The translations under genes and the position numbers were made by a program. Below are positions 39,901-51,890 of a stretch of 64,000 bases of DNA, one piece after another. How positions within the stretch are numbered: the first letter of the stretch is position 1; each line of letters starts with the position of its first letter. Origin of the DNA: Atrichornis clamosus (lineage: Eukaryota > Chordata > Aves > Passeriformes > Menuridae); assembly GCA_013400975.1 (NCBI GenBank), contig WBMZ01009447.1:248001-312000 (forward strand), written 5' to 3'. The notes beneath the pieces were generated by a model. That model ran no database searches, was not told where the DNA came from, and worked only from the letters and a program-made list of their open reading frames with translations.

Positions 39901-40695
39901 AGTGATCAGAAAGTTTGTGAATAAATTTATTTTCAATGAAGTGTGATGATAAAAAGTAAAACTTTGGAGGAAACTGCTTTTTAGCAAGTTGTGATCTGAG
40001 ACATCAGTATAGATTATTACCTTTTAAAAAGTTGCTTTAAATTTGAGAAAAATGAGACACAAGAATTTCAAATGACTGTCCCAAATAGTTCTAAACAAGC
40101 CTTAATAGAGGTTAGAAGTTTCTTGTTCATTTGATTGGATCATTACTGATAATGCAGGGCAACATTGGACTAGCAATTACGGAAGAAGTTACAAATACAG
40201 TAGCTATGAAAAATTAAAATGTAATCCCGTCTCTCAATTAAAATAATAAATTAAGGAAAAAATAGTATTTTTAAAATAAAAACATAATAATACAGGGCCT
40301 TTCCTTTATTACAAAGGTAATACATTTCTAAATGCTAATATCTTCATTTAAGTTGGCAATATATTCTTTCTGTGGAATCCCAGATGATAAAAGAGGAAAA
40401 AAATTAAAAAATAATCAGGATGACTTAATGTTTCATATTTGATAGAAATGTCTATTTTATTTAAAAATTATTAAAAATAATAAGCAATTTTAATTTTTAC
40501 AACTGAGCTGCAGAGTTTGAAGTGACTTGCCTGTAACATGACCCACAGTTGGTCAATGGGAAAGGCAAAGCTTAGGATATCTCGTTCTCAGACCACTGTC
40601 TTATGACTGTACCATTTTGCCAAAAATGAAAAATACTTTTACCTGCCATTTCGCAAAGACATTTAGTCTTTACCTCTTTCCTTATACACTCATAC

Positions 40696-40984
40696 CTCTC
40701 AATTTTCTAATTACTCTTTGTGCAGCCCTCCATTTTTCCGTATCTGACATTTGACCCTTATGTTTCCTGCTTGGTTTTGGAAAGTTTGTTGGTAATGAAT
40801 ATCTTGCCCAGTTGGACCAGGTTCTTGGCTTAGGAGTTTTTGCATGCACTGCTCTACTTAGGGGCATCCTTGCCTTACTGAAGAGATGTTTTGGGCAGCT
40901 GGAGGGTTGGGGAGTTGCATCCAGAGAGGTATCTTTTGAGTATAAATTTACTATTTTTCTTGAACTGGCTTCTCTTTTGAGATG
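40696..40984 (-). CDS. candidate internal exon or pseudogene fragment, unrecognised protein
   Basis: On the minus strand this frame is open for 96 codons, bounded upstream by an in-frame TAA at 40985-40987. It is directly followed at 40695 by GTATGAG, a very good splice donor (GAGAG|GTATGAG), giving a phase-1 exon end. The peptide is basic and lysine/arginine-rich near its end (MSDTEKWRAAQRVIRKLRG) with PRTWSNWARYSLPTNFPKP before it. The acceptor is undecided: AG sites preceded by pyrimidines lie near ACCCTCCAG and ATCTCTTCAG. The neighbouring minus frame 40875-41063 (containing LNNQEAEEMLTSQKRSQFKK) could be its upstream part after a frameshift, which would make this a pseudogene. I do not recognise the family, and chance remains possible. 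Confidence 0.25.
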
Positions 40985-43983
40985 TTAACATTTCTTCGGC
41001 TTCCTGATTATTTAACTGCAGCTTAGCAAAATGTAAAGAAAAAGAATTATAAGACTTTTGCAACTTTTTTTTGGAAAGCCAAGCAGAGGTTTCACCTCAA
41101 TGCAGAAGTCCATTATTGTCCTTCAGAAACAGCACCAAGGGTGACTCACACATCACTGCAAAGGCATCAGAAAGATTAGACTCATAAGGGAGCAATCGCC
41201 TACTCCTACAACAGTGCAAAAACAATTTTCCTATTAAAGATTAGGGCATTAACAACCGCCTGGAAAAGAAACAAAAACAACAACACATTGAGATCAGAAG
41301 TTCATTAATCCATTAATCTTTTCTCAGTATCCCATGCATGATGCTTGCAGACTTTTGCAAGTGGATTAGGCAGAGGATTATAATTGGTTTCAATTACTCC
41401 ATTATTATTTCCACCAGAGCAACTACAAATCCTCTCTTCTATAGTGGCATCTAATGTGATTGAGGGGATGTCTAATTTAATGTTTGTTCTCACAAATTAT
41501 ATCCTATTTAAGAAAAAAGAAGGCTGAATATGTGGCAAGCAGAAAACTGACGGGGCATAATTTTTCAGGACAAGGTAGCACAAAGGAGAACATATTTCTG
41601 TGGCAAGATCACAAGCAGAGACAATATCCCTGTGACCACTTTAGTCTGGTAAGTCAGTTGCAGGACAGTTTCTACTAATTGGAAACAAATTAGCACCGTC
41701 TGGAGAAAACAGTGAGAACATTGAACTCTAATCTCCTACTAGAACATGTCATGCATATTATCTAGAAGGTTTTGAACATTTTTGTGTACAGCTATTATTT
41801 TTTCGTAGCCTCTCATTATTTCATTTTGCCTCTGGGGTTCCACTTTTAGTCAGACATTAGTCCTATTTGCAAACCTTGAACTGTTGTGAATAAATGAAGA
41901 ATGCTAATTACTGTACAGGTAATGTCACATTTGATAACTGCAGGACTGTGCTTTGGAAACTTATTAGAATTTTTTTTTTTTTCGCTTCTTGTTGTCTCTG
42001 TTGAATGCCTAATATAAGAGAAGTGTTTGATCTGTGTACATCTCATGAGCTTGATATTTTGTAAATAACCTGTCTGGATCTCTACCCATCTCAACCAAAT
42101 TTTTCTGTGGGTGGGAAGAAGACATTTGCATAAAACTCTGGAGTTCTATTGTTTAAATAAAGATGGAGAAATATTTTTAAAAAGCAAACAAACAAACCCG
42201 TAACATTCTTATGCAAAGTGATTATGTGGGTATAACCATGTGCGTTGTAGCAGAGGTATTATACTGAAGGTGTTTGAAGGGTAAAGTCAAATATCTACAA
42301 AACCCTTAAATGTGGTCAACACTCAAGCTTTTAATCCTTAGAGTATTACATGTTAAACTGAAGTGGTAGAGAGATGCTGAATAGGTGAACTGGAAGGTAA
42401 ATACATTTTAATTCATATAGTGTTGGAATCGCTGGCCTGTAAATATCTTTATGATTTTTTTGCATATTCTAAATATCTTTTGTCTATGTAGCCATTCACT
42501 ACAGAGGTTCACATGTTCACCAGAGTTGAACTCTCTTACAGGAGTAGCATGTATCAAAGCTAGAACAGCATTATTGGAATATCCATACCAAAATCAGGAC
42601 TTTTGCAAATTTAGCTATGTATGGAAGGATTTATTGGGTTCTTTTTAGGACTTTGTGCATGTTTACTTCTGTGTACATTCACTGACGTTCACGTCTTTGT
42701 GATCTTATTTGTTATACAGTCATAATTATTCTCAGAAAATATATTTGATTATGTATCAGAAAAGATCCTCCACTGAATCAGAACTGCATTTTAAGTTGTT
42801 CTTCACCATTTTAAGAAGAGAGTCTTGTTCATGTCAGTAATTCTCTTAAACTTTGCAAAAAATGTACCGAGTTATTCACTATGGCAAGAAAAATTGCTAA
42901 TATAAAAGAACAATTTCCTTTTTGATATTTAACTTCAGACAACTGAAGTAGAACTTTATCCAAAATGTGAAACTTGAAAAGTCAGAAAAACTGTTTGTAA
43001 AGTTGTTCTCAGTGTACATACAACTGAAATTCAGAGTCTGATTTTTTTGCTATGCCATAACATAATTTACAAAATAAATTCTTAAGAGTAAATCAGATAA
43101 CTGTACACTTAACAAAGAATGCCAGAAGATGCATTAGTATTTTACACCTGTGTGATCATTACTGACATATCTTCATACAATATATCTAGTGTTGAAATGC
43201 TTATTCAAATGCTGAAATGTGCTTGTCATTTACTATGCAACCAAGTAAAATGGCAAGTTAGACAGCTACATTGATCTTAATATATCAGTACTACACGGAG
43301 AAAATGAATACAATAAAACTAAATTGAAAACTTCTTTCTATACCTCAGGCCAGGTTCACAAGCGAACACAATTCCTTTGTCAAGAAAAATAACTTTTATT
43401 AGGTAAAGCCAGGAAATTCCAGCTTTTAGACATTGTCTGAGATCTTAACTATGCTAAAGCTGAATTCAGACATTAGATTTTATACATGAAGGATTATTGC
43501 TGTCAAAGATTTTATCTTTACAGCATAAGGCATAACTTCCTCAGCAAATTGGTGAAAACCCCTAATAAATATTGTTAGAAAGTCACTGTTTTTTTTAAGG
43601 ACAGTACGAGTCTCTTTTGTAAAGAATATAAATTTGTGGATTCTGTCTAAATAGTCTGCTCAAAAAAGACTGAAAATTTTGATCAATATTCTATGCCATA
43701 AATCCTAATCTGCTTTTCCTTTTGTTTATTAGGTATGGGATTTTTCCAAAGAACTAAGTCTTAGTTCAGAAAAGAGTGGGTTCCTTATTAAGATTTTCTA
43801 GAAAGCTTGAAATTAATGCTTATTCTGAAATCAAAATATTAAAAAGTGACAGTTTTGTGGCTTCATAGTGGATAAAGACTATGACACCAAAATAAAAATA
43901 CCTTACAAAATAATTGCATGATAAATTTTAAAAGTCTAGCTCTGTAATACAATTGCACAGATGACACAAAATATTTCCTGTAG

Positions 43984-44025
43984 CTTTTCTTTTTTCTTTT
44001 TCTTTTTTCCTTTTATTTTTTTGTT
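43984..44025. repeat. T-rich polypyrimidine tract
   Basis: About 40 nt of CTTTTCTTTTTTC-type sequence with only one purine. It resembles a strong polypyrimidine tract, but no AG followed by a credible coding frame lies just downstream, so it is best called low complexity. Confidence 0.7.
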
Positions 44026-44945
44026 AAAAATGAGTCATAACTAGTGAAAGACCAAAACAACTGCTTTGAATTTGTGTTTTTCCTATAGTCATGGTCTTTC
44101 CTAGCAGTGTAGGGCTCTGTGCTTCTCACTTCCTAACCACACCTCTGCTGGAATCGATGGATCTCACACTGACAAGTGACAGGGTTTCAAATATGTTTTA
44201 TTTTCTTTCCCACAAGCTTTGTGACTGCTGTTGTGTTTACTCACATGTTTTCCAGACAGCAAGGGGGCTATTTTGATAGATAGCCTCTCGTCTCTCCCCA
44301 GTAGTGCTGGGGTGTATTCCCGTGGTCTCCATCTTTTATATCTCTTTTAATGTCTTTCTCTCAGTTAATTAGGTCTGTCAGAGAAGAAGTTCATGTCAAC
44401 TCAAAAACTCGGTGAAAAAGGGGTTTGCTTCTTTTTTCCCCTTCTTTTTTTTTGCATCATCTGGTTACTTATTACTGTTAAACTTTGATAAATTGCATTT
44501 GCCACAAAAACTTACTGAGAAAAGTTTTCCCTTCAAAATTTATTTTATGAATCAAGACTAACTACTTTTCATTTAGAAAGTGGAGTTTTTTAGACACCTC
44601 AAATGAGTTGCTTTCTGCTCTGCTATATGTGCGTTACAATTGGCATTGGTAAAATATATAGACAGTAAAGTATGACATATTAAATATTAATTATTAAACA
44701 GTTATAATAAAATATCAAACATAACACCATTTTACAGGTTTTAATTTTGCTTCCTAATGCTATTTTTAATTCACAAGAAGGATTACCATTTGGAAAAAGA
44801 AAGACTTGAAATGTAATTCATATCTCAGGAGCCTGAAATTCCTTAGAAAGGGGAATTAAGAGGTTTTGTTCCACCCTGCATCATACCAGTATTACTACTT
44901 CCCATCAGATGCAATGTAGAAAATATTATAGTATTTTCAAAGTTT

Positions 44946-44961
44946 TAATAATAATAATAAT
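44946..44961. repeat. (AAT)n short microsatellite
   Basis: About five ATA/AAT units precede a T-run and TTTTTTGCAG. It is a short simple repeat. Confidence 0.8.
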
Positions 44962-45461
44962 TTTTTGCAGGTTTTTTTCTGTTTCTATTCTGCTAAAAGT
45001 AATGACTACTGCTTTGGGGATTTATTTCATTTAAAAGAGATAAACTATCCATGTGAGTTAAGAGTAAGTCTTAAAACTCATTGCTCCAGAATACTGAAAA
45101 TATCGTGGCCACCATTGAACCAAAAGGAGCCAAAGGCTCGTACACGTCACACTAGATAAATGCTTCTTTCCACATTTTCAACAAGAGCATTTAACAAGAC
45201 CAACAAATTGCCAGCTTCCCAAGAGCTACAAAAATTTTGCCCAAAACCCAAAGTGAAACACATTAATTAAAAATTAAGGAAGGAAAAGAAAGATTGCAAG
45301 AACTCTTGCAAGAATCAAAATGGAACTATCTAAGAAGATTTCTATTTCCATTCGTATACTTAAAAAGCTAAACCTTTTCTTTGATTTTAATAGTTCATTT
45401 TCCATAACTCCATAAGACTAAAAACCATAAAACAAAAAAAGATACAGAATCCAATGGCAGA

Positions 45462-46495
45462 GACTGTGAAAATGAGTGGTTGCACAACATCGGAGAAGAT
45501 CCATTTCAAGACCATCTAAGGAACATGAATGTGCACAAGTCCCTGGGACCTGATGAAATGCAACTGAATGTCCTGAGGGAACCAAGGCTTTAAGTTGCTA
45601 AGCCACTATCCGTCATATAGATACATGGCAGACTGGTGAAGTTCCCATTGACTGGAAAAGGGGAAACATAACCCCCATTTTTAAAAAGGTAGAAAAAGGA
45701 AAATCCAGGGAACTACAGGCTGGGAACTATCTAAATGCACTGGGAAAGTAAGGAGATGATTTGTGACACCCAGTATGACTTCACTAAGGACATACACCTG
45801 ACCAGTTTGGTGGTCTTCTACAACAGCTGTGGTGTTGGTGGATAAGGGACTGGTGTCATCTACCTGGGCTAGTGTAAAACCTTTTATATTGTCCCACACG
45901 ATGTTCTTCTCCCCAAAATCGAGAGGCATGGATTTGACAGATAGGCTGCACAGTAGATAAGGAACTGGTTGTGTGATTGTAGTCAAAGAATTGCAATCAA
46001 TGTCTTGATGTCCAGGTGGAGAGCAGCGACATGGGCCATTCCTTGGGTGTCAGTACTGGGACCGGCACAGTGTAACACCTTTGGTCAGTGATGTGTGCAG
46101 TGGGATCAAGTGCACCCTCAGCAAGGTTACGGATGACACCGAGCTGTGTGATGTGCTGGGGGGAAGGGATGCCATCCAGAGGCTTGAGAGAACAACCCAT
46201 GTGAACCTCACAAAGTTCAACAAGGCCAAATGCAAGGTCCTGCACCTGGGTCAGGTCAATCCCAACTTCAAATACAGACTGTCAGGTGGGTGAAATGATG
46301 AGCAGCCCTGAGGAGAAGAACTTGAGGGTATTGGTGGATAAAAAGCTGCACATTATCTAGCAAAGCACATTTAGAGCACAGAAAGAAAACTGTATCCTGG
46401 GCTGCATTAAAAGAAGTGGGACCAGGCGGTTGAGGGAGGGGATTGTTCCCCTCTGCTCTGCCCTGGTGTAACCCCACATGGAGCGCTGCAGTAAT
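45462..46495 (+). mobile_element. CR1 LINE, internal ORF2 piece lacking both ends
   Basis: About 1.03 kb match CR1 ORF2. Segments seen in order are ATCTAAGGAACATGAATGTG, then GTGCACAAGTCCCTGGGACC, the TCCCATTGACTGGAAAAGGG region, GGTGTCAGTACTGGGACCGG, CGGATGACACCGAGCTGTG, GCAAGGTCCTGCACCTGGGT, and GAGGGAGGGGATTGTTCCCC running to CCCCACATGGAGCGCTGCA. The match then stops at about 46495, before the 3' UTR. Loss of the 5' end is normal for LINEs. Loss of the 3' end is not, and points to a later deletion or rearrangement. Some internal stretches (about 45730-45960) are heavily diverged. Confidence 0.9.
45540..46495 (+). pseudogene. decayed CR1 reverse transcriptase (ORF2)
   Basis: Pieces of the CR1 reverse-transcriptase domain can be read on the plus strand. 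They are VPIDWKRGNITPIFKKVEK-like sequence near 45640-45695, a GVSTGTGT-like remnant of the conserved G-PQGSVLGP block near 46040, then CTLSKVTDDTELCDVLGG at about 46105-46160, followed by KFNKAKCKVLHLGQVNPN. The FADDT catalytic box of the family reads VTDDT here: the two aspartates remain but the preceding residues have changed. Several frameshifts and stops separate the pieces, so no active enzyme is encoded. Confidence 0.85.
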
Positions 46496-47465
46496 TCAGT
46501 TACATTGGTAGGAATTAAATATAAAGAAAAAAACTTACTGATTGCAGTACATCATCCATCCTTGGTAGTGACAGGCAGTATGGGATCACAAAATCCAAAA
46601 CTGTTCAGAATGTATGTGCCTAAGCAGGTAGAATTAAAACAGCATTTTCTTATTTTATATTCCTTGAATTTGCAACACTTTCTCAATCAGCTTTTAACAG
46701 AACATAAATGTAGAAATATGCTTGTATGTGCCCCTGTATTAACATAATACCTCTGGCAATATTAGTAATGAAAGCTGCTAAAGATAATAGCCAAACTTCA
46801 TTGCTGAAAATGGGTTATTGGAGAAATTAATTAAAGGCACATTCTATTAAGGAGTGTGCACCAAAAAATGAGCTTTTTCTGCCTAATGCAAAGTACCTCA
46901 GCTTTTCTAAATATTGTTAGATTGTTATCTTTTCCTGTTTTGTGGGAATGGCTGATATCACACAATCTCTGCAAAGACCTCTCAGTTTGTAACTACATGT
47001 ATACATCATAATTACAGAAGTGCAGTTTCTCTTTATCCTCTCTTTATCCTGTCCCTTCTTTGTCTGCCATTCTTTGCCTTTTTCATAAATAAGAAAACAC
47101 ACATCTTAACTTGTTCCAAGTCTTAAAAGCACTCCAACTGTGGGATTTGGCTTTAGCTCATACACTCTGATTCCCTGTTTTAAAGCAAAAGAGCTAGCCC
47201 TGCAGTAAAGAAATAAAATAAATATGGAAAATAAACCAAACCAAACCAAAACAAAAAGAGCTGATTATATTATTTTGTTTTATTTCTGTGAATTCCTGAA
47301 TGGAGAGGTGAGAGATGAAAATCTCTAGTGTCTAGGTGATATATAGAAATGTACATGCATAAAATAGATCTCTAAATGCATGGATGATAAATGAGATCCC
47401 TAACATAATGATTATTTAAAATACTTTCAGTGAGTCTGAAAGTAAAAATTCTCTTTGTTATGTCT
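46496..47465. other. non-coding DNA, no gene seen
   Basis: The segment starts at the abrupt CR1 3' breakpoint. No gene or repeat was recognised. An AATAAA on the minus strand near 47290 would lie downstream of the 47466-47633 candidate exon if that exon is terminal. Confidence 0.45.
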
Positions 47466-47633
47466 TCAACACAAATGCAGACTTTTCAGATGGGATGAGG
47501 CAACATTCCAGAGCAGATTAGCACATTTGGTCTGCAGTGCTTCATGATCTTGACTTATGAACTCTGTGAACTCAAATTCTGTTAATGCTGTCACAGAATC
47601 ACAATGAAGACAACATAACTCCATTATCAGAAG
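47466..47633 (-). CDS. candidate terminal exon or chance ORF, unrecognised protein
   Basis: Read on the minus strand from the possible acceptor TATTTAAG|CTTCTG, 55 codons stay open and end at TGA. A CACAG eight bases earlier is an alternative acceptor. The peptide contains LIMELCCLHC and ends LQTKCANLLWNVASSHLKSL plus HLC. This is a leucine- and cysteine-rich, helix-like composition that resembles a coding sequence. The phase-0 start fits the phase-0 end of the 59901-60065 candidate on the same strand. There is no good splice donor before the stop, so it would have to be a last exon. I do not recognise the family. The polypyrimidine tract is weak, and chance is quite possible. Confidence 0.2.
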   Translation of the reverse strand, partial: LLIMELCCLHCDSVTALTEFEFTEFISQDHEALQTKCANLLWNVASSHLKSLHLC

Positions 47634-48428
47634 CTTAAATACTGTGGTTTTAAATAATGTGCATTTTAACCAAAAAATTCCCTGCTGGAGTATTACATGT
47701 ATTTTATTCATGGTGAACCAATAGAGCTGGAAGGGTTGCCATTGTGGTTAGGCAGTAAGGAATTATTTTATTTTACAAACACTGTGATTAGCTTTGTGGG
47801 TGGGTGGAAGGGTGGGTGTGAGCAGCTCTGGATGAGTGCGTGCCTATGTAGACACAACAATGTGGTAGCCAAAGCCAAGAAAATTAAATGTCACTTTTTT
47901 CTATCCTTAGGAGTTTTATTAAATGTGAAGGCAAAAAACGTTGCTGAAACCAAAAGAAAAAAAAATTAACACACAACTACATTAGAGATAGTTGGCTATT
48001 ATATATAGCAGTTTCCTCAGGGTAGGTATTGCGTGTGCTTTTTAATTGCAGAGTGCCTGAAGGAAAACGTTGCAATGCAATAATAAAAACATGTGAAAGG
48101 TTTAATCATTTTGATAATATTTAACTGATGCATTAGTGGTATGATTTTAGAATCAAAGAAAGACCTTTTATTCTGCCACAAAAATGTCCCTGATGGAGTA
48201 CACTGGCAAAGCAGTGTGTGGGAGGTTGAGGGCTATCCTATGCCTGTCTTCCTCAACACTTCCAATCTACTAACTTGTATTAGTATAGAATTCACAAAAT
48301 ATGGAAATGTTTTAAACTCTATTTTAAAGGTGTTTACAGGGCTTGGTAAAAACTAAAATTTGTATTCACTTTCATATCTTTATAATCTGTTACAAAATTA
48401 CCCTAGGCTATTTTAAGATATACTTAAA

Positions 48429-48433
<5 letters not shown>

Positions 48434-48464
<31 letters not shown>
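48434..48464. repeat. (TAA)n microsatellite
   Basis: About ten uninterrupted AAT/TAA units. A pure run of this length is probably polymorphic. Confidence 0.92.
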
Positions 48465-51400
48465 TACCAACATGAGGCAAATTTTTCAGAAATATAAATA
48501 AATATAAAATATTTATTAACTTTAACATTACATTGACTGCTGATATGTTTTAGTATGCTCATATCTTACAAAAACTTCAAACACTTCTCACAAATCAGGA
48601 ATCCAAAGGTGATTTCATTTTAAAATGTTTTGAATTTGTAGCTAGTAATTGTAAGATTAAAAAAACAAAACAAAACCCTTTGACAATAATATTTATGGTC
48701 ATGGGACTTCTAAAGGGAAAAATAAGGTCTTCTGAAGCTAAGCCAAATATAGCTAGGAGAAATTAAAGAAAACAGGCAACAGTTCCCTGTACCCTGAGGC
48801 TCTTTGGAAAACCCTAGCTTAAGACACCTCTGAGGAGATTTAACATCATAACATCTTACAGATATCAAGACAATGTGTATGAAATACCCTGGCCCTTTCT
48901 GCTGAAAGTTTATATTTTTGTTGGATATGTATTCATGACTCAGCTATCCGGATTGGGAACTGAACTGGAAACATAATGTGATAGAAACTCGCTTGTGAGA
49001 TATCTTGCATCTCTTTGTTCTTCTAAAATGCAAAAGTTGTAAACACACTTAAAGCAAAACCAATGACAACTAGCCAACTAAAAAACCCTGAAACCCAGAG
49101 ATATGTTTCAGTTTGAATGATTAGTTTTATTATAAGGGAAAAATACAAATGGAAATAAGAACAAAGATAATGTCTCTATTAGGGAAGACAATGCATACTT
49201 CTTTGGAATGTGGTGAATGAAGTCTGGCTCACAAACGCCCTAGAGTTAGTAACATAAAAAATTGTACATAGAAAGAAAAATGTAGTCCTGCCACCTCATA
49301 GAAAGTTTCATAGCTATATGAATCTCAAGAAAGTGATATTAAAGTCCAGACATGTTTAATTTAGTTGGTGGATTTTTTTCATTGAGTTCACTGGTGCCAG
49401 GGTCTTACGAGAATTGTCTTCATCACAATATTTTCTAATACGTACAATGCTAGTTAAAAACACATGTCTTTTTCACTTTAAAATAGAAAGCTGATTTGAC
49501 TTCTTGTAAAAGTTTGAGTGATCCACACAAGTTATATTGCCTTGGTTGTGTCATTTGTTTCTGGTACAAGTGTCAAGCTAGTCTAGCGATCATGTGCAGA
49601 TAACAGCTGCAGTGGACAGAAATCCAGAAATATTTTTTGTTATATTGAAGCTGTGAAATACAAGCAAACTAGTAAATATAAAGGGCATTTAAAGACAGTT
49701 TGTTTTTTAAAAAGGATTGGCTCAGCATGAGCTCTAACTAAAGTTCTTGAAAGATAAAAAGTTATTTTAGGCAACAATATAATATTTTCACTTAGAAAAA
49801 TATTCTTTACTATGTCCTCATCCCACAAGGTGAAGAACTCAAACATTTAGTTTACTGATGACACTGTAAAAGTAATAAGTAGCACACCACTGCAGTAAAA
49901 TTTTTCAAATAGAGTAACTAATTCAGTACATGATACTGATGAAAAAATTACTTTGACTAAAATATTTCTAGTCTAACTTTATTTCTTGAGATACAATTCC
50001 AAAATGCAAAGCAAAAGTGTTTGTTTCTGCTATTTTCAAAAGTATTTGCTGGATAATATTTCAGCCCATGGTAAGCATTTTTAATTTATTATCCATTAAA
50101 ATAATAATATTTGCTACAGCTATTTTGCTAAAACATTTTTTTTTCTGATCTCACTAGAATAAACACTGCTATTTTCATAGGTCACTTAAGCTTAAAAATG
50201 CTTTCATGGACAAAGACCTTTTGGTCCTCAGACCTTGACAAACTTGAACTTTACTGTACATGTGATTTGGATAACTATGTCTTTTAGACACCAGTTGGTA
50301 ATGCAAATGTGAATTTTTGAATGCACATGTGAATTCCATTTCAGCTGGTGTGGGAGCTCTGATAGAAATTTGGACCATAATGTATACTTGTGTCTAATAT
50401 TAATGAACTGTTAATCCTGAAGATACAAGACTGATAACAAAAAATACCATTGGGATAGAAAAACATTAATCTTTAAATCTTTTGTGCATTCCTTCCCCCA
50501 TCTATCAGATGGCAACAGATGCAAAATGGATTTTTCCCAGCTAGTTCAGTCTTTGTAATTTAGTACATACCTGTTTGGCCATCACTTCACAGATAATGCA
50601 TTCTTTACCAAGGACTTCCAGCTGTTAACAGAGTAGGCTGACACATCAAATACAGAGTGAAGGAGTTCATCGTTTGACTGATAAGTCAGAATTCCAGACC
50701 CAATAATTATTACTTTCATTGTGTTTTTCGGTGTCTGTACCCTTTATAAAAACTTATGCTACAGGTTGTTGGATCTTTTTTCAGTGAATTACCTTACATG
50801 GATTGCCCCTGTTAGACCTTCAGAGAGGAAGTGTTGGATCCCTACAGAAAATGTTTCCTCTTAACAAATGAAAATACTGGTTGTCTGCTTTTACTGCCTT
50901 TTTTACATAGTGGACTTCAGCCTGCAAGTTCAACATCTTTTCATCAGCTGACAAGTTAATTTAATTAAAAAAACAACCAACAACATGAGATGTGAATAAA
51001 TAATTTTAATGAAAATAGCTCATAGTCAATCTTTTCACAGTGTAATAACTATAACAGATCAATAATACTTTAATTGGATTGCTGAATTATCTTTTCTATG
51101 AAGGACAGTAACTTTTGCTTCATAAATGGAAAACTAAACTGTTACATATGAAATTTTTTACTTCAAATCTCTAACTTTATTTCTTTGAAAATATAGTTTG
51201 TGAGTTTAAATTATAAATAACAAGGGCAGGATCTATAGTGTATAATTTACAGCATAATAGCAAAAAAATTGTTACTTTCCTTTTCACTATAGGTTTGTTA
51301 CAGAAGTTATTATTTCACACTTGTAAAGTAGCAGGTGGGAGGTATATATTCTTAGTACAACACCAAAATTTCATTCCAAATATTATGAGAGACCTGGAGA

Positions 51401-51469
51401 AGACTGTAGGAAAGAACCAAGGAAAGTCAAATTCAGCAGCAGGATTTTTGTGGCATTTGAAGTGCTTAC

Positions 51470-51890
51470 AGAGCTTGCTAAAGTCTAGATCATGCTCTCC
51501 ATCCTTGATACCCAGATTTTCTGAGCAGCTGCCAGAGCTCAGTGGCCTCGTGTGCCTGGCCCAGGTCCTGCCCTGCCATGCAGCACCTCCACCTGCAACT
51601 GCATGGCCCACGCACGTGGTAGCAGCTTACTGGACAGGAAAGTGATGAAGGCACTAGACTGGTGGAAAAACTGGATTTTATTCTCAGATTTAGCACTCAT
51701 GAGGAGGGAGAGGAAGGAAGGAATTCTTTAGCTCGGTTTCAACCTCTACTGTTTATGAAGCGTGTAAGCTCCTAAAACAAGAACCTCGTTTGACTGACGG
51801 AGAACACGCTATGATTTGCTGAACTCTGTCAAAACTTTTTTGTAACAGCTAACAAGAATCTCTGGCAAAGCTACCATATATTGCAAATCC
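51470..51890. promoter_or_regulatory. GC- and CpG-richer unique patch with E-box, possible regulatory element
   Basis: This roughly 400 bp patch stands out in AT-rich surroundings. CpGs occur near 51548, 51611, 51615, 51734, 51760, 51788, 51799, 51807 and 51890, and a palindromic E-box CACGTG lies at 51613-51618. It overlaps the end of the longest open frame in the window (51238-51645, plus), whose peptide has no motif I recognise. Possible readings are an old GC-rich insertion, a retained unmethylated regulatory element, or chance. No core promoter was identified. Confidence 0.2.

Larger units (their letters stand above)
26219..40695. other. AT-rich non-coding DNA, no gene seen
   Basis: This long stretch has no supported gene and no recognised transposon. 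Short poly-A runs occur (about 32025-32034, 32730-32743, 36913-36928), and a perfect inverted repeat lies at 32958-32981. A CpG-richer patch at about 35385-35925 is listed as a possible regulatory segment. Two plus-strand places resemble splice-site contexts (27536-27576 and about 31079-31237), but both are too weak to call. Confidence 0.55.
40985..45461. other. AT-rich non-coding DNA, no gene seen
   Basis: No gene is supported, although minus-strand frames at 40875-41063 and 41305-41493 lie next to the exon candidate and may belong to the same decayed locus. A 40 nt pyrimidine tract lies at 43984-44025 and an AAT run at 44946-44961. No transposon was recognised before the CR1 copy. Confidence 0.5.

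Noticed and set aside
41305..41493. Minus-strand 62-codon frame near a good acceptor-like TTTTTTCTTAAATAG
   Set aside because: All three frames hit a stop soon after that acceptor, and the frame begins at a non-ATG codon just after a TAA. At most it is part of a decayed locus.
45681..46477. Minus-strand open frames of 60-101 codons
   Set aside because: They are antisense shadows of the plus-strand CR1 ORF2 remnant. The plus-strand peptides carry the recognisable reverse-transcriptase motifs.
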